DNA of 64,000 nucleotides from Forficula auricularia (taxonomy: Eukaryota > Arthropoda > Insecta > Dermaptera > Forficulidae), in contig JALMQS010000187.1 in the NCBI GenBank assembly GCA_024734495.1, forward strand, positions 11,089,300 to 11,153,299, in the 5' to 3' direction. Position 1 is the first letter of the stretch. The number at the start of each line of letters is the position of its first letter. Made by a program: the position numbers and the translations under genes. Shown one piece after another: positions 32,040 through 43,665 of this stretch. The notes beneath the pieces were generated by a model, which ran no database searches, was not told the DNA's origin, and worked only from the letters and a program-made list of their open reading frames with translations.

Positions 32040-33260
32040 CATACAAAGCGAAAATATTTAACTTTGACACCCTCGAAAAAATCGGAATTGTATTCAAAGG
32101 GTCCCCCCTGTAGTCTGAATTTTTGATATTAATAGAAAAATAAACTATTAATTCCCAGGATATTTTTATAGATTCTAATTCAAGAGTATTTAGAGCCCTA
32201 CTACAGTATATAGACCGATAGCTACTGACCATTTTGGAAAATGATTTTAGAATCCAAAGAAGATATCCCATACTGTAATGTGATGAACACCCACTCCGAA
32301 AATCAAGTTCTCACTCACCAAATCGAGTCGTTTTTAGGGGTAATCGACCCCTAAAGATGTCAAAAAATACCGTAAAATCACCTCATTGATTATAACTCCT
32401 AAACTGTTTACTCTACAGCAAATTCCATTAGAAGCAAAATGGTAGGGAATGTAATTTTTGACATTTTTGTTTTAAGAAAAATTTGAAAATAACCACCCGA
32501 AATGGGGAGGCTCAAAAATGAAAATTCTAGCCCTTTCGACCAAACTCAACCAAATTTTGTATACCTATTCTGTGGGTCCCCAAAAGGCTAGAAATGCAAA
32601 GACTAAGTTTAATTTGGTACAAGGCGCCTATATTTTCATTTTTTTGCCCCCCCCCCATTTTGGGTGGTTAGTTTTTGCATTTATAGCCTTCTGGGGGCCA
32701 CAGAATATGTATCCAAAATTTGGTTGAGTTTGGTCGAAAGGGCTAGAATTTTCATTTTTGACCCTCCCCAACCATTTTGGGAGATTATGTTCAAAAAATT
32801 TTTTAACGAAAATGTCAAAAATTACATTCTCTACAATTTTGCTTATAATGGAATTGGGCGTAGAGTACCTAAATAGTTTAGGAGTTATAATCAACGAGGT
32901 GATTTTACGATATTTTTTGACATCTTCAGGGGTCGATTACCACATATATGTTATTTGGATTCTAAAATCATTTTCCAAAATGGTCAGTAGCACTTAGACT
33001 AATATGTTTTAATTTTACTTGGGGAAAGTGATGTAGGTTTTAGGTGAAACATGATATTAATTAATAAAGTAAAGGGTGTGTAGTTTCACAGTGAATCCAC
33101 TGTGAAACTACACACCCTTTACTTGATTAATTAATATGTTTCAATAAAAGGCGGAAATAACATTCAACTTTGACATCCTCGAAAATCTGAAAAGTATACA
33201 AAGGGTCCCCCCTGTGGTCTGAATTTTTGATTATCATTGAGAAATAAACTATTAATTTCG
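32040..33260. repeat. Foldback complex with flanking direct repeats
   Basis: A 770-bp palindrome (32221-32991) has ends GCTACTGACCATTTTGG and its complement. Its inner arms contain units like those of the TTTACC family (TTTTTGCATTTATAGCC, AATTTGGTTGAGTTTGG). A direct repeat of about 150 bp (AAAGGGTCCCCCCTGT) lies on both sides, at 32040-32200 and 33165-33290, suggesting the foldback sits inside an older repeat or arose with it. Confidence 0.65.
33045..33143. repeat. Compact palindrome, TAAAGGGTGTGTAGTTTCAC family
   Basis: Arms of about 45 bp read AGTAAAGGGTGTGTAGTTTC and its complement with almost no loop (centre near 33097). Same family as 19053-19150, where the stem reads GGGAGTGTAG, showing independent copies of one palindromic design. 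Confidence 0.8.
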
Positions 33261-33290
33261 GAAATATTTTTATCGATTCTAATAAGTACA

Positions 33291-34000
33291 AGAGTATGTA
33301 GAGAGAACAAATTCGGCATTAAAGAGAGATATTTTCTAATTTTGAATAAATTCGAGCTTTCAGACTTTCTTATACATATTTTGTCTGCCAAATAAACATG
33401 AACTAGCAATGTTTTTATTAAATTAAATTGTAAAATATGAACTTTTAAGAACTAAATATTTTATTAATTAAGCGTCGACCATAATCGCCTTATTATTTTT
33501 TCATCTCCACACCTGTGTTGTTTCTTTTTCAAATTGTATTATGTCCTTTAATAGCTAATAAAATCATTTCCTCGTTAAATTAAAGTGGTATCTAAAAGTA
33601 GTAATTAACCTTTTAAGAAAATGACTCCTTGTAGATAAAAGTTCTTGTAAATGTGATATGTGTTAGCATTAATTAACCTATTTTCTAATATATTGCTACA
33701 TCATTAGGGTCAGTACACATTGCAAAAATTACTTTTTTTTTAATAAGATTATCTTTAGATAAGATTATTTGTAAATCAATATTGAAAATAAATTTATATT
33801 TTGATAAATCTAATTTTATTTAAGTAGGTGGTTTTGTGAATTTGTCGATAAATATTTTTATAGTAATTTTTGTAATAAATAGATTGGTGGATTTGAGGCA
33901 TTCACGCCAAATCGAACGGTTTGCAAAAAATTTAATTTTTGATTTTCTTCATTTTTTAACATTTTTTTTTAGTATCCATCAAAAAACTCTTCCTGGTAAA
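33291..34000. other. No feature recognised
   Basis: AT-rich. Nothing supported. Confidence 0.5.
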
Positions 34001-34797
34001 TTTTGAAATTTTTTTGATCACCGATTTAAAAGATATCGAATTTTGGTTTTTCGCTCATAACTTCTTCAAAAATGGTCCAAATTCGAAATTTTTTTTTAAT
34101 TTTTGTTTTTTTACATACTTTTTAGAAAAAAATACAAAAAATTATTTAAAGTGTTTTTATATGCGATTTTTGAGTTTGAAAAATTTTAATCTTGTTTTTG
34201 AAACTGTATGCACTCTTCGATTTTTACTTTATTTTAATAATTTTTTATTTTAAGCTTCTATTCATTCTACAAATTTTAAGACCGGGTTGATAGTGGTCCT
34301 ATGATAATTACTATTTTTTTCAATTTTTTAAAATTTTGAAAAAAATTTGATTCGCTATTAACCATTATTAAAACCACTTTTTGGTATTGAGTTCTCTTTT
34401 TTTAGTTATTTTGAATTGATTTTTATACATTTTTATCGTTAACAGGTGTTTAAAATAAATAATTAGTATTTTAGTTTGTTGAAAGAAAATCAAAATCAAA
34501 AATCAAAAATCGATATCAACCCGATTTTAAAATTTCTAGAATGAATAGAAGTTTAAAATAAAAAATTATCAAAAAAATTTAAGAGTAAGTACTTACATAC
34601 AATTTCAAAAACAAGATTAAAATTTTCAAACCCAAAAATTGCATATAAAAGCACTTTAAATAATTTGTTTTGTATTTTTTTTTTAAAAAGATTCTAAAAT
34701 AACGAAAAATTGTGAATTTGGATCATTTTTGAAGAAGTTATGAGCGAAAAACCGAAATTCGATATCCTTTAAACTGGTGATCAAACAAATTTCAAAA
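34001..34797. repeat. Large foldback, 290-bp arms
   Basis: The left arm (34001-34300) with CGCTCATAACTTCTTCAAAA and TCTATTCATTCTA is mirrored at 34515-34797. The arms have diverged by small indels, so it is old. The frame at 34014-34253 lies in the arm and is not credible. Confidence 0.75.
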
Positions 34798-34939
34798 GTG
34801 GGACTATATTAAATCACGAGTCTATGCGATATCATATTTCATACATAAATGTAGGCATATACTCTTTCAAATTAAAAAATATTTTTAATAATATCTCATA
34901 TACAACTCTTTTTAATTAAATTTAAAGTTCAAGCGCCCT

Positions 34940-35760
34940 TAATGGAAAACCCTATATAAGTAGACCATCTTAAAGAGCTTGCAATGGTCTTGCGATAACG
35001 CAGAGAATTGTTCAAAAGTCAAACAATTACAATATCTATATTTTTATTTAGGAATTTTATATATAAATATGTATGTAAATTATTGAATAATAGAACAAGG
35101 TAGCCTGATGGGTTCCGGGTATAATGGGTATTCATTGACCAATAATTATATCATTAAGAAATAACGAGAGAGGAATGACCGACCAGTTCAGAGTTCAGAG
35201 AGAGAAAGACACACAAGACAGTCTTCTCTGAGGCAGGATAGACATAGGGTCTATTCCGAGACTACCAGAGAAAGCAGATATTATTATTACTACTATTCTA
35301 GTCCGAGCTACCGGAGAGAGATTTTTATCATTATTACTATCAGAGAGAGCGAATAACTGCAAATTCTCCATATATACATTTTCCTTCTTCATCAAGCGTC
35401 TAGGTTGCACAGGCGGTTAGTTCATTTTATTTGATATACGTCCTTCTTGAGGAAAAGGTACTGGCGTACGAAGCGCACACCGCTAAATATATACAATTAT
35501 ATACATTGAGCACCAGAGAAGCACACCTTCGGATACGGTCCTCAAACCTTATATATTACATTCGCCAGCCGTTCTTCCACATCGGGACATCTACAAGCAA
35601 AATACCACGTCGGCGTCAACAGTGTTCGTAGTGTAGATCCTACACACACATACACAGGCCTCTCCACTGCAACTAGGAAACTACAAAGGAAACATTTCTC
35701 TATCTCGACTCTCTTATTTGTAACGATACAAGAATAAACATCTCATTCTCTCTTTTTTCT
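34940..35760 (+). mobile_element. Possible solo LTR or LTR-like promoter sequence
   Basis: A TATATAAG box near 34953, a long non-coding region richer in GC than its surroundings with repeated AGAGAG motifs, and an AATAAA at about 35731 followed by a T-rich stretch. This resembles the promoter-to-polyadenylation layout of an insect LTR retrotransposon. I found no clear TG...CA boundaries or target duplication, so it is only a candidate. Confidence 0.25.
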
Positions 35761-35799
35761 TTACTTTTTTTTTAATGCAATCGCATGCAAGAAAGGGTG

Positions 35800-36750
35800 C
35801 TCCAGTAAAGATGCAGCTTCTATGGATCTCGAAAGACCCTTGCATTACCGAAGAGAAGGGAAAGTTGATTAAGTGAGAGGGTGTAGACGCAGGTGTCTAT
35901 GCACTCCGGTTTTGAAGGTTTGAAGATTATAGGTGCTGGGAAAGATAGAGGCTGGGAGACAGTTCCAGTTCCTTGAAGTCATGGGGATATACGTATTGGC
36001 GAATAAAGTGGTCCGGCACTTTTCCAATTTGACCGCGAAAGACTGTTGGGAGTCGGCAAAACGCGTGCTACGTGCAAAGCATGCTTTGGGGGAATTATTG
36101 ATTTTATCTCATCAGAGCACCTTCCGTGATAGTATCTATAGAAAAGGGAAAGGGCAGAGACATTTCTTCGATGAGCCAGCGAGTCGAGGGAGTCGGTGAG
36201 GGTAGAATCGTTAATTAGGCTGACGGCTCGTTTCTGAATTGCATCCAGGGTAGCAAGAGAATATTTTGATGCTCCTCTCCATAGTTGAGAGCCGTATTCG
36301 AGGCAGGGGCGGATTTGGGTCTTGTAGATGGTGAGAAGTTGTGGGGGTTTGTAAAATCGCTTGGACCTGAATAAGAAGCCAATCTTCCTTGCTGCAGATT
36401 TCGTCACAGAGGAGATTTGTTCATTCCAAGACAGGTCAGATGCGACAGAGACGCCCAACATGGATAGGCTATCACACATTTTCAGGGTATTCGAATCGAA
36501 GTGAATATCAGGGAAATCTTTATTTTTGCGCCTAGAAATTAGACAACATTGAGTCTTGTTTGAATTAAAGTTAACTAAATTTTGAGAGCCCCATTTATTC
36601 AGTTTGTCTAGGTCGAGAGTAATTGAGGAGGCAACATTGATTCGATTATTCGGGAGCGAGGGTTTGCTGTGTAGAGTGCTATCGTCGGCGTAACAATGAG
36701 TGGGGTTTGACGTTTGATCGATAAGGTCGTTTATATAAGTTAGTTAATCT
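35800..36750 (-). pseudogene. Non-LTR retrotransposon (CR1/Jockey type), RT C-terminal half
   Basis: From about 36745 down, the minus strand reads YINDLIDQ, then HCYADDSTLHS with the catalytic YADD at 36692-36681. It continues with NFNSNKTQCCLIS, LGVSVASDLSWNEQI, LLTIYKTQIRPCLEYGSQLW and DSLDSLAHRRNV, ending near IRISP at 35979. These are the palm, thumb and C-terminal blocks typical of insect CR1/Jockey elements. The endonuclease and N-terminal RT are absent: 5' truncated. The 3' sequence to about 35800 resembles the 3' region of the LINE at 48660. Confidence 0.85.
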
Positions 36751-38800
36751 GTTAATTGCTGGTCAGTATTACAATTATTTCTAGATATAAGCACCAGGAA
36801 GTCCACATCCTCACATCCTTCACAGTCACATACATATCATTCTTCATTATAGGGACGCCGAACTTGGATCAGCACTGAGATACACACCCAAACCCCATAA
36901 AAAAGTCGAAGCAGATATAAAATAATAATATAATAATAAAAACATTAAAGTAAAATTAAATAAAGCCCAATCCCCCTTGAACATAAGATTACATTGCCCC
37001 CTCTCGCCCCTTGTATATTCCACCCCCTCGCGAGTTTTAGTGTCTTTAAGAATGATCATAATCGGCTTATTAATAATATAAGAAAATATTCGTTAGTATA
37101 AAATATACCTATAAAAGTGGTTTAGTAAGATATTTGAAATGACTATTAAAAGGTTAGTGTGAAGGGAATAAATCCTATTGGATTTCTAGTGCTGATTATC
37201 ATTGGGGCTAATCGCGGGTGATAAAAGCGCCCCGTCTTTACATTTATTGAGCACATTCACCCCATTAGAATAATTACATACGGAGAGAGGGGGAGGGCGT
37301 TATCACGTTCCGTTCCTGAACAACCCTTTTATCCGAGAAGGATCGTTGCGATAATATTTATTATTTAACTAAGTACTATTCACCATGCTATCATCTTTAT
37401 CAGCCCCTCCTACCTCTACACAGAGTATTAGTCAATAATAATATATGCTACACAGATTAAATAAATCTTAGATATTATGATATTCAAGTTATTCGGATGA
37501 CGTCATATAGGGATATAAAATCTTTTGAATGATTTTTTTGTTTATACCCATTTTGGGATCGAGTGACAAATGGACCGTTTATTTTGAAAGTAGTGCAAGT
37601 CCTTTTTTTCTTATTTCGAGATATTTGTATTTATTTATTTATTTTAAAGGATGGTAGAGAGTTGGACAAGTATTTAAATCAAACGCAAAGTTTCTTAAAT
37701 AAATGGGCCAAACGTTTAGTCACTGATTAGCTACTTCCTCAGTGGCTGAAATAGTGAAAACAAGACAATTAGACACCTTTTATTAATCATTTCATGTTTT
37801 TAACAGTAGTATAACTAACGTGACAATTTTTTGTGTCAGAGCAATATATGTATAATAGATGAAGATAACCAGGTCTCAATTTAGGGAAAAAATATTTTGA
37901 TAAGTTTTTTTAATTAAACTAATTTTTTATTAACAGGTGGTTGAATAAAAATAAATCATGTGATTAAATCAAAACAAGTGGTTGATTAAATAAACAAAAT
38001 ACAGAGCAAAGTTACTGACTCCTTTAAAAAAGAGAAGGCGTAAAATTCTTTATCGCCTGTAGGATAGGCAACCAAGGAGCCAAGGAGGGGAAAGTCTGTA
38101 TGGCCGCAAGAGAGAGGGGGAATTCAATTTCTTTAAAGATTATTTAAGGATTTATGAGGCCACTTTTTATCTTGTTAAAATACTTTCAATTAAAATTGAA
38201 ACCATCTTTCTTTCTAGTCTGTGTGAGTGAGTCTATGAGGATCCATTTAGAAAAAGAATCCATTAAATAGAAATCTGATATGTTATTTAAAAGTTTGAAA
38301 ATTGTAATATTAAATTTTTTTACTTTATCCAATGCGAAGCATGGGGAAAGTATTGTAATCGGTCTCGCGGCAAGCGTGGCTTCCAAGGGTCCTCAGGTAA
38401 AGACTACGGAACCCAAGGACTCAATTAAAGCCACAAATTGTAGTATTCAATTAGGTTGAATTTTAGCACGTGACGGTTTTGCCAAAAATTACATGGGGTC
38501 TCGTCGGGAGGCCAAAAAGTGCGATTTTTTCATTTAGTGCGTGCGGATGGATGGATGGATGGATGGTGGATGTATGTTTTCGTTTTTTTGGCCCACGATT
38601 TTTTCCACACCGTTACACCGATTGAAATTAAATTCAAAACCTACCTTTTGTTTAACAAAATGAAGCGCTGATTAGTTTTTGGTACATATCGGCCAACAAA
38701 CATTAGTACTTTATTTCAGTACTTTTTTAGTTTTTTCTAAATATCTTGAAAATCAGTTAACCAATTTTGATGAAATTTAATATCCTAATTAAGTTTTACT
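36751..38800. other. No gene recognised; small microsatellites
   Basis: Mixed AT-rich sequence. A GGAT tetranucleotide run lies at 38546-38566. Nothing coding could be supported in 2 kb. Confidence 0.5.
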
Positions 38801-39024
38801 TATGGAAAGTGGTGTAGGTTTTAGGTGAAACATGATGTTAGTTAATAGAGTAAAGGCTGTGTAATTAAGTACCTTAGGGACCACAAAAAATGTTAAATAA
38901 AGTTTTTAGTAAAATTATATTTTAAAGTACTTTACTCTAGAGTCTAGAGTAAGATAGTACTTTTTTTTTAATTTTTTATTTTAAATTGTTTAAAATTTAT
39001 TCATTTGATCGTCTTAATAAATAT
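38801..39024. other. Half copy of a small palindrome, otherwise AT-rich
   Basis: 38805-38865 matches the left half of the 33045 palindrome (GGTGAAACATGATGTTAGTT). The other arm is missing. Confidence 0.4.
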
Positions 39025-39300
39025 AAATAAAGGTTATATTTGAATGTGAACCAAAAGAATGTCTTTAATTCTAAGCTGACCACCAGTGAAGAAGGAACAT
39101 CAAATTTTCAATATCCATACGATATTGACTCCATGAAAAACAACATTTATAATTAAAAAAGACTGATGATGAAGACCAAGTCTTCGAAACTATAGTCTCA
39201 AACAAATAAATAATATATATATACAGATTTATCATCTCGTATATATATGTGTGTATGTTTATTTGCATCAAGCAGAGGACAACCTCTTTGTTTCTATTTG
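39025..39300 (+). mobile_element. Penelope-like element 3' tail, copy B
   Basis: Nearly identical to 12290-12567, including the terminal GCAGAGGACAACCTCTTTG. It contains a hammerhead with an intact core. No coding part accompanies it, so it is a truncated or solo terminal-repeat copy. Confidence 0.65.
39157..39206 (+). ncRNA. Hammerhead ribozyme motif, consensus core
   Basis: CTGATGA (39163-39169), one extra T, stem II GAAGAC/GTCTTC with a CAA loop, GAAAC (39186-39190), TATA loop, then GTC with predicted cleavage after 39197. Stem I appears to have only two pairs (GA with TC), so folding in isolation may be weak; a dimeric arrangement is one possibility. The copy at 12424 differs by a core C-to-G change. 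Confidence 0.55.
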
Positions 39301-39680
39301 TGAAATAATATTAATGTGGATGGATGATTAGGTAATGTATGCTTATATCACGTGGGTCGTGTAGGTGTCTCAAGGGGATGCTGTTGAGGTAGCATCAAGA
39401 GCTCATTCGGGTGAGAGGTCGAGGACTCTTCTCAAGCGATCAACAACACTTGCCAGAGAGCTAAACACTTGGTACGATACATGCAAGCAAATGCTCTCTA
39501 ACCCTCCACGAGAGTAAATAATAAACAGACAACCACAACCACAGGGCGGGCTATTTATTTAATTACTCCTACCACTCTCCGATCGAATTCACCCCTAACC
39601 CTAAACACCTGGTCTAATTTGATTTCCCCTGGTTCTTGATGTCACTGAATGTCCTACTTTCCCCCAAAAAATATAAAAAT
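39301..39680. other. No feature recognised
   Basis: Nothing supported. Confidence 0.5.
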
Positions 39681-39684
39681 ATCA

Positions 39685-40160
39685 TCATCATTGAGTATCA
39701 TCATTGAGTATACAGTCCTAAGACTGGTTTGCTGCAACAATCCGTCTCCACTCGACTCTGTCCCCCGCCAGCTGTTTGACCTCTCTAAATGTCTGGCATC
39801 CCATATCCCCAATTATTTGGTTTAAATATTCTAATCTGGGTCTTCCCCTTCACCTTTTCTTTCCCACCGCCCCTCCAAGATATCCCTAAGCAGTCCCCCA
39901 AGTCTCAGTGTGTGCCCCATCATCTGACCTCTTCTCTTCTTCAGACTCTTCCACAAGGTTCTTCTTTCTCCTATTCTTCCAAGAACTTCTTCATTTGTAA
40001 TTTTATCCATCCATTTGATATTCATCATTCTTCTGTAGCAGCACATTTCGAAAGCCTCTAATCTCTTTCTCTCCGCTTCTCTAATTGTTCAGGTTTCACA
40101 CCCGTACATGGCTATGCTCCATACATATGTCTTCAATAGCAACTTCCTGTTTTCTAAGCT
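39685..40160 (-). pseudogene. RTE-like LINE 3' end
   Basis: The minus strand from about 40158 reads LENRKLLLKTYVWSIAMYGC, then ET followed by a stop where Trp is expected. ERKRLEAFEMCCYRRM, IKWMDKITNEEVLGRIGE and GHTLRLGGLLRDILEGRW follow, then after a frameshift near 39845 RPRLEYLNQIIGDMGCQTF and EWRRI. A short ATGATG/TCAATG microsatellite tail ends it near 39685, as RTE elements often end. At least one nonsense change and one frameshift: dead copy, 5' truncated. It is a different lineage from the 13.3 kb LINE. Confidence 0.85.
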
Positions 40161-40240
40161 GATTGAGTAGGAGCATAGTAGTTTTTGTTTTTAATTAAAC
40201 CCCAATAAGATAAAATATAATCATTAAAAATAAGATTTAG

Positions 40241-40480
40241 GAGAAACATTTATCTCAACCAAAACATTCTGAGAAAAAACAGGCCAAATTCGAAAAAGTA
40301 GTGAAATCTAGTGTGTAGCCAAGTTAAATAAACTAAACTAATAAAGAATAATTAAGTTGAGAGATCTACTATTTTCTCAACTTAATTATTCATGAAGAAT
40401 TTAACTTGGCTACACACTAGATTTCACTACTTTTCAAATTTGGCCTGTTTTTTCACAGAATGTTTTGGTTGAGATTTCTC
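40241..40480. repeat. Foldback, AAACATTTATCTCAACC family
   Basis: Arms of about 95 bp (CAACCAAAACATTCTGAG, TAGCCAAGTTAAAT and complements) surround a small inner palindrome (AATAATTAAGTTGAGA with TCTCAACTTAATTATT). Confidence 0.85.
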
Positions 40481-40499
40481 TTCTTTTTTTAAGCTATGA

Positions 40500-40690
40500 A
40501 GAAGCCCGTTGGTCCAAAGGTTAGAATTTTTATTCTTGACCCTCCCCCCCATTTTTGGTGGTTAGCTTTTGCATTTATAGCCTTCTGGGGGCCCACAGAA
40601 TATGTATACAAAATTTGGTTGAGTTTGGTCCAACGGGCTAGAATTTTCATCTTTGACCCTCCCCCATTTTGAAGGGGTTGTAACATACGA
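40500..40690. repeat. Internal units of a TTTACC-related element
   Basis: One to two units with GGTTAGCTTTTGCATTTATAG and TACAAAATTTGGTTGAGTTT, closest to the variants inside the 32221-32991 foldback. No ends. Confidence 0.5.
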
Positions 40691-42340
40691 ATGTTTGAAT
40701 TTTTCCTTTGTTGTGTGTCCCAATCTCTACAAGCAGGCGAAATTTCATGATGCTGGAATGGTCAGAAGCACCCTATAGGTATTGATGACCTGTCAGTGAG
40801 TGATTGAGTGCCAAAATTAGCTATTTTCTCAGGTCCATATCTCAGAATCTATTTAAGCTATTTTATTGAAATTTGGTACTCTCCTTAATATGGATTACAT
40901 AATTACATGTGTATAATTTCAGCTCTGTATCTCAAATGGATTCCGAGCTGCAGGGGGTAGAAATTGGCTCGAAATGGTTCGTGTAAATAGCGTACAGCGT
41001 GTACGGCCAAGCTAATGCTCGAACTTGGCCTGCCGCTTTGAGTTTTTATTCATTTAACATAGTCATTAGATTCAAATATATTTATACCTATAATTTAACA
41101 TTCTACATACATACGTACGTACATACGCACTGACCAATTGATTTTTGATTACTTTTTGGTCCGAGGGAACCACAATATCCGGTTTTAATTCCTAAATCCG
41201 GTTTCTTTTTCATCTCTGAGATAGAAGCTCTCAAATTGTCAGGACCCAGGTAAGGGATCTTATTAATTCACATTATATTCTATGGAATATAAATGTGAAT
41301 GTTAAAATACAAAGCGGAGCTCGTTCGTCCAGGTATTGTTTATTATGTGTGGAATGTACTTAAAACATTTAATTTTTTATCCATATAATATATGTTCAAA
41401 GATAGATTTTCGCCATTCAATTCTTTCTAATGAGGTTTTGATCCTCACCTTTGGTGGTTTCGTTTGAGAACACGTTCAGATTGGATTCGTGCCGAGTGTC
41501 TGTAGCAAAGTTCCTAAATCTTAAAATGATTTTTTTTATTCATTTTTATATTCTCTAGAGAGGGCGCTTTTGTTCGACCTTCCGTAATGATGGAAAAACA
41601 AATAAACCGTTTTTTAGCTGGCATAAAATTTATTATTTATATGTCTGTTGATTAGATTATATTTTTTTTACATATTCAGTGGACACCCAGGTGTCTAAAA
41701 ATGCAAAAATTAACCGCCTGAAATGGAAGGGAGGGGATGTAGTGCCAAAAAATGAAAATATATTCTCTAGTACCAAACTCAAACAAATTTTGTATACATA
41801 AGAATTGGATCACAGGAGATGGTAAAAATATTTAGAATTGAAAAATCGTAGAGCATCAAGATTTAATATTTATGAGGTTATCCTCCATATAGGTAAATTT
41901 GTTTCTTTGAAATAGTAAGCTGGTCACTTCGCAAATGAATGCCTTAGCTATTGGCTGGGTGCATGACTGGTATCGCCGTCTGGTGGTTCTCAATAGGTAC
42001 TTTTGCCTCATTTAGCTTTGGCTATTTGTATATGATAAATGTTATAAACTAGTGAAGAAATTATTTAAGATAATTTGTGAACTTTATTTGACATACTATA
42101 TGATGAGAATTATTGATTACCAGGATTGAATAAAAAAAATATATACGTAAGTAACTATTTCTGAATTTCTGATGAAAATTGTGACAAGTAACAGTCATTA
42201 TTGTGTGAATGATTTTTAAACTTATCGAATTGATTTTCGTTCTCAGATAAGCTGTTTCATCAGTGCAATTCACAAATGTTCACAAATGCTTTTGGAGATA
42301 TGACATTATAATATAGCGAATAAAAATTGTTCAAAACGTT
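40691..42340. other. No gene; dispersed repeat pieces
   Basis: 41120-41320 matches 28131-28420. 41690-41810 holds one degraded TTTACC-type unit. A minus-strand CTGATGA near 42252 is followed by CAG/CTG pairing and CGAAAA, a very weak hammerhead-like resemblance. Nothing coding. Confidence 0.4.
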
Positions 42341-42404
42341 GTTTTACAGGAATAGATATAAGTAGAAAAGCCTGAGTATTTTTATCATTAAAATTAGATT
42401 GTTT

Positions 42405-42520
42405 TTTGCCTTTTTATGTCTAGTAGTTGGAAATCTATTAAATTTAGAATCACTATTTTTCTTTGTATGTTTACAATTCACTACACAACAATTCGAAAAA
42501 ACCCATTTTTCGTCTGTATT
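42405..42520 (-). pseudogene. Possible THAP zinc-finger fragment
   Basis: The minus strand from 42508 reads CCVVNCKHTKKNS then DSKFNRFPTTRHKKAK. C-x(3-4)-C spacing followed by a KF.RFP..  block is the start of a THAP-type zinc finger (CCVxNC..N...... KFYRFP). THAP domains occur in P-element-type transposases and domesticated DNA-binding proteins. The frame runs into a stop near 42345 before the second Cys/His pair, and no clear start precedes it, so this is a fragment or an unconfirmed exon. The long plus-strand frame at 42399-42833 is antisense to it. Confidence 0.45.
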
Positions 42521-42789
42521 CAATGTTATTAGAATGAAAATGCAGAAGCAAATTTGTCAAATTCTACCGCCTACAACGCTGCGATCGTTTCGCTTATCCC
42601 ATCCAACCTGCTGCCCCCCAGCCAATATATATTTATTTTCCTGTTTATTATCATTTGAAAAACGTCCAAAAATACTTGAGATATTAAATTCTTTCTTATG
42701 CTATAACGCTCTGACATACAGACATTGTAGCGACACTAGAATAGGTCCTGTGTTACATTTTAATTTCGATTATTTGCTGATAAGAATTG

Positions 42790-43665
42790 AAGATTTACCT
42801 TATTTCGTCATTGATCATATCATCAGAACTTGACCAAATTAATATGGGACCACCCCTAAGGTACCCCCTTTCCAATAAAAAAAGAATCATCGAAATCGGT
42901 CCACCTGGCAAAAAGTTCTTGCTGAACATACATAAAATAAATAAATAAATAGGTATTTATTTATTTAGATAATTTTACGGACTAGTAGTCCACTTACAAA
43001 CTACCACTATCTGGACTATCTTGAAGCTACACTGATCCAAACGCAGAAAGAATAATTAAAATCAGTTCATAAACAAAGAATTTATGTGAAAGATATTAAT
43101 TTGCCGATGGTAATAGATTCAAATTTACTAGAAATTCATAGATCAAAGATGGTGTCATCTATTAATTCCGATGGAGTGGAATATTTTTAATTATATGTCA
43201 GAGGGGTTGTTTTTCACCCCTCGGGAATCGAACCCGAGTGCCAGTAACAGCAATCCGGGCCACCTGGCTCACCTGCGGGATACGAACCTCTCTGACATAT
43301 GCAAACGCGTATCCCCGCAGGTGAGCCAGATGGCCCGGATTGCTGTGCTAGCACTCGGGTTCGATTCCCGAGGGGGTGAAAAACAACCTCTCTGGCATAT
43401 AATTAAAAATATTTCACTCCATCGGAATTAATAGATGACACCATCTTTGATCTATGAATTTCTAAAAAATTTATGGCTGAACAAACATAATAAAAAAGGT
43501 CCAATACCAATGAAATATATATTTTTACCAATCGGAAACTAGACTGAACAAAATTCAAAAAAAATCATCAAAATCGGTTCACAATTGGCGAAGACATCAG
43601 GTAACATAGACACAAAAAAATCAGCCTTATTGATAACCTCCTCCTTTTTTGAAGTCGGTTAAAAA
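42790..43665. repeat. Foldback family FB1, copy 7 (tail only, interrupted)
   Basis: Tail sequence with GATCATATCATCAGAACTTG starts near 42810 and resumes at 43476 through TCCTCCTTTTTTGAAGTCGG at 43641-43660. The FB1 stretch TTCATAAACAAAGAA...GAACAAACAT is split at 43080/43476 by an FB2 insertion. The palindromic half is missing. Confidence 0.6.
43087..43469. repeat. Foldback family FB2, copy 2, tRNA-like heads in both arms
   Basis: Both arms carry a tRNA-like head. The right arm (plus strand) has an A-box-like TGAGCCAGATGG near 43323 and a perfect B-box GGTTCGATTCC near 43359-43369, about 36 bp apart, as in tRNA-derived RNA polymerase III promoters. The left arm is the complement. TTTATG flanks the element at 43081-43086 and 43470-43475, and FB1 copies show the uninterrupted site, so the insertion is well bounded. 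The right arm is shorter than the left. Confidence 0.75.

Noticed and set aside
39071..39271. Minus-strand open frames over the Penelope tails (also 12338-12586)
   Set aside because: They are antisense to the non-coding tail and shared only because the tails are near-identical repeats.
42230..42275. Minus-strand hammerhead-like sequence with CTGATGA
   Set aside because: Only three stem II pairs, a mis-spaced GAAAA box and no stem I support.
42399..42833. 144-residue plus-strand open frame
   Set aside because: No recognisable domain; its 3' part is FB1 tail sequence and its 5' part is antisense to the THAP-like fragment.
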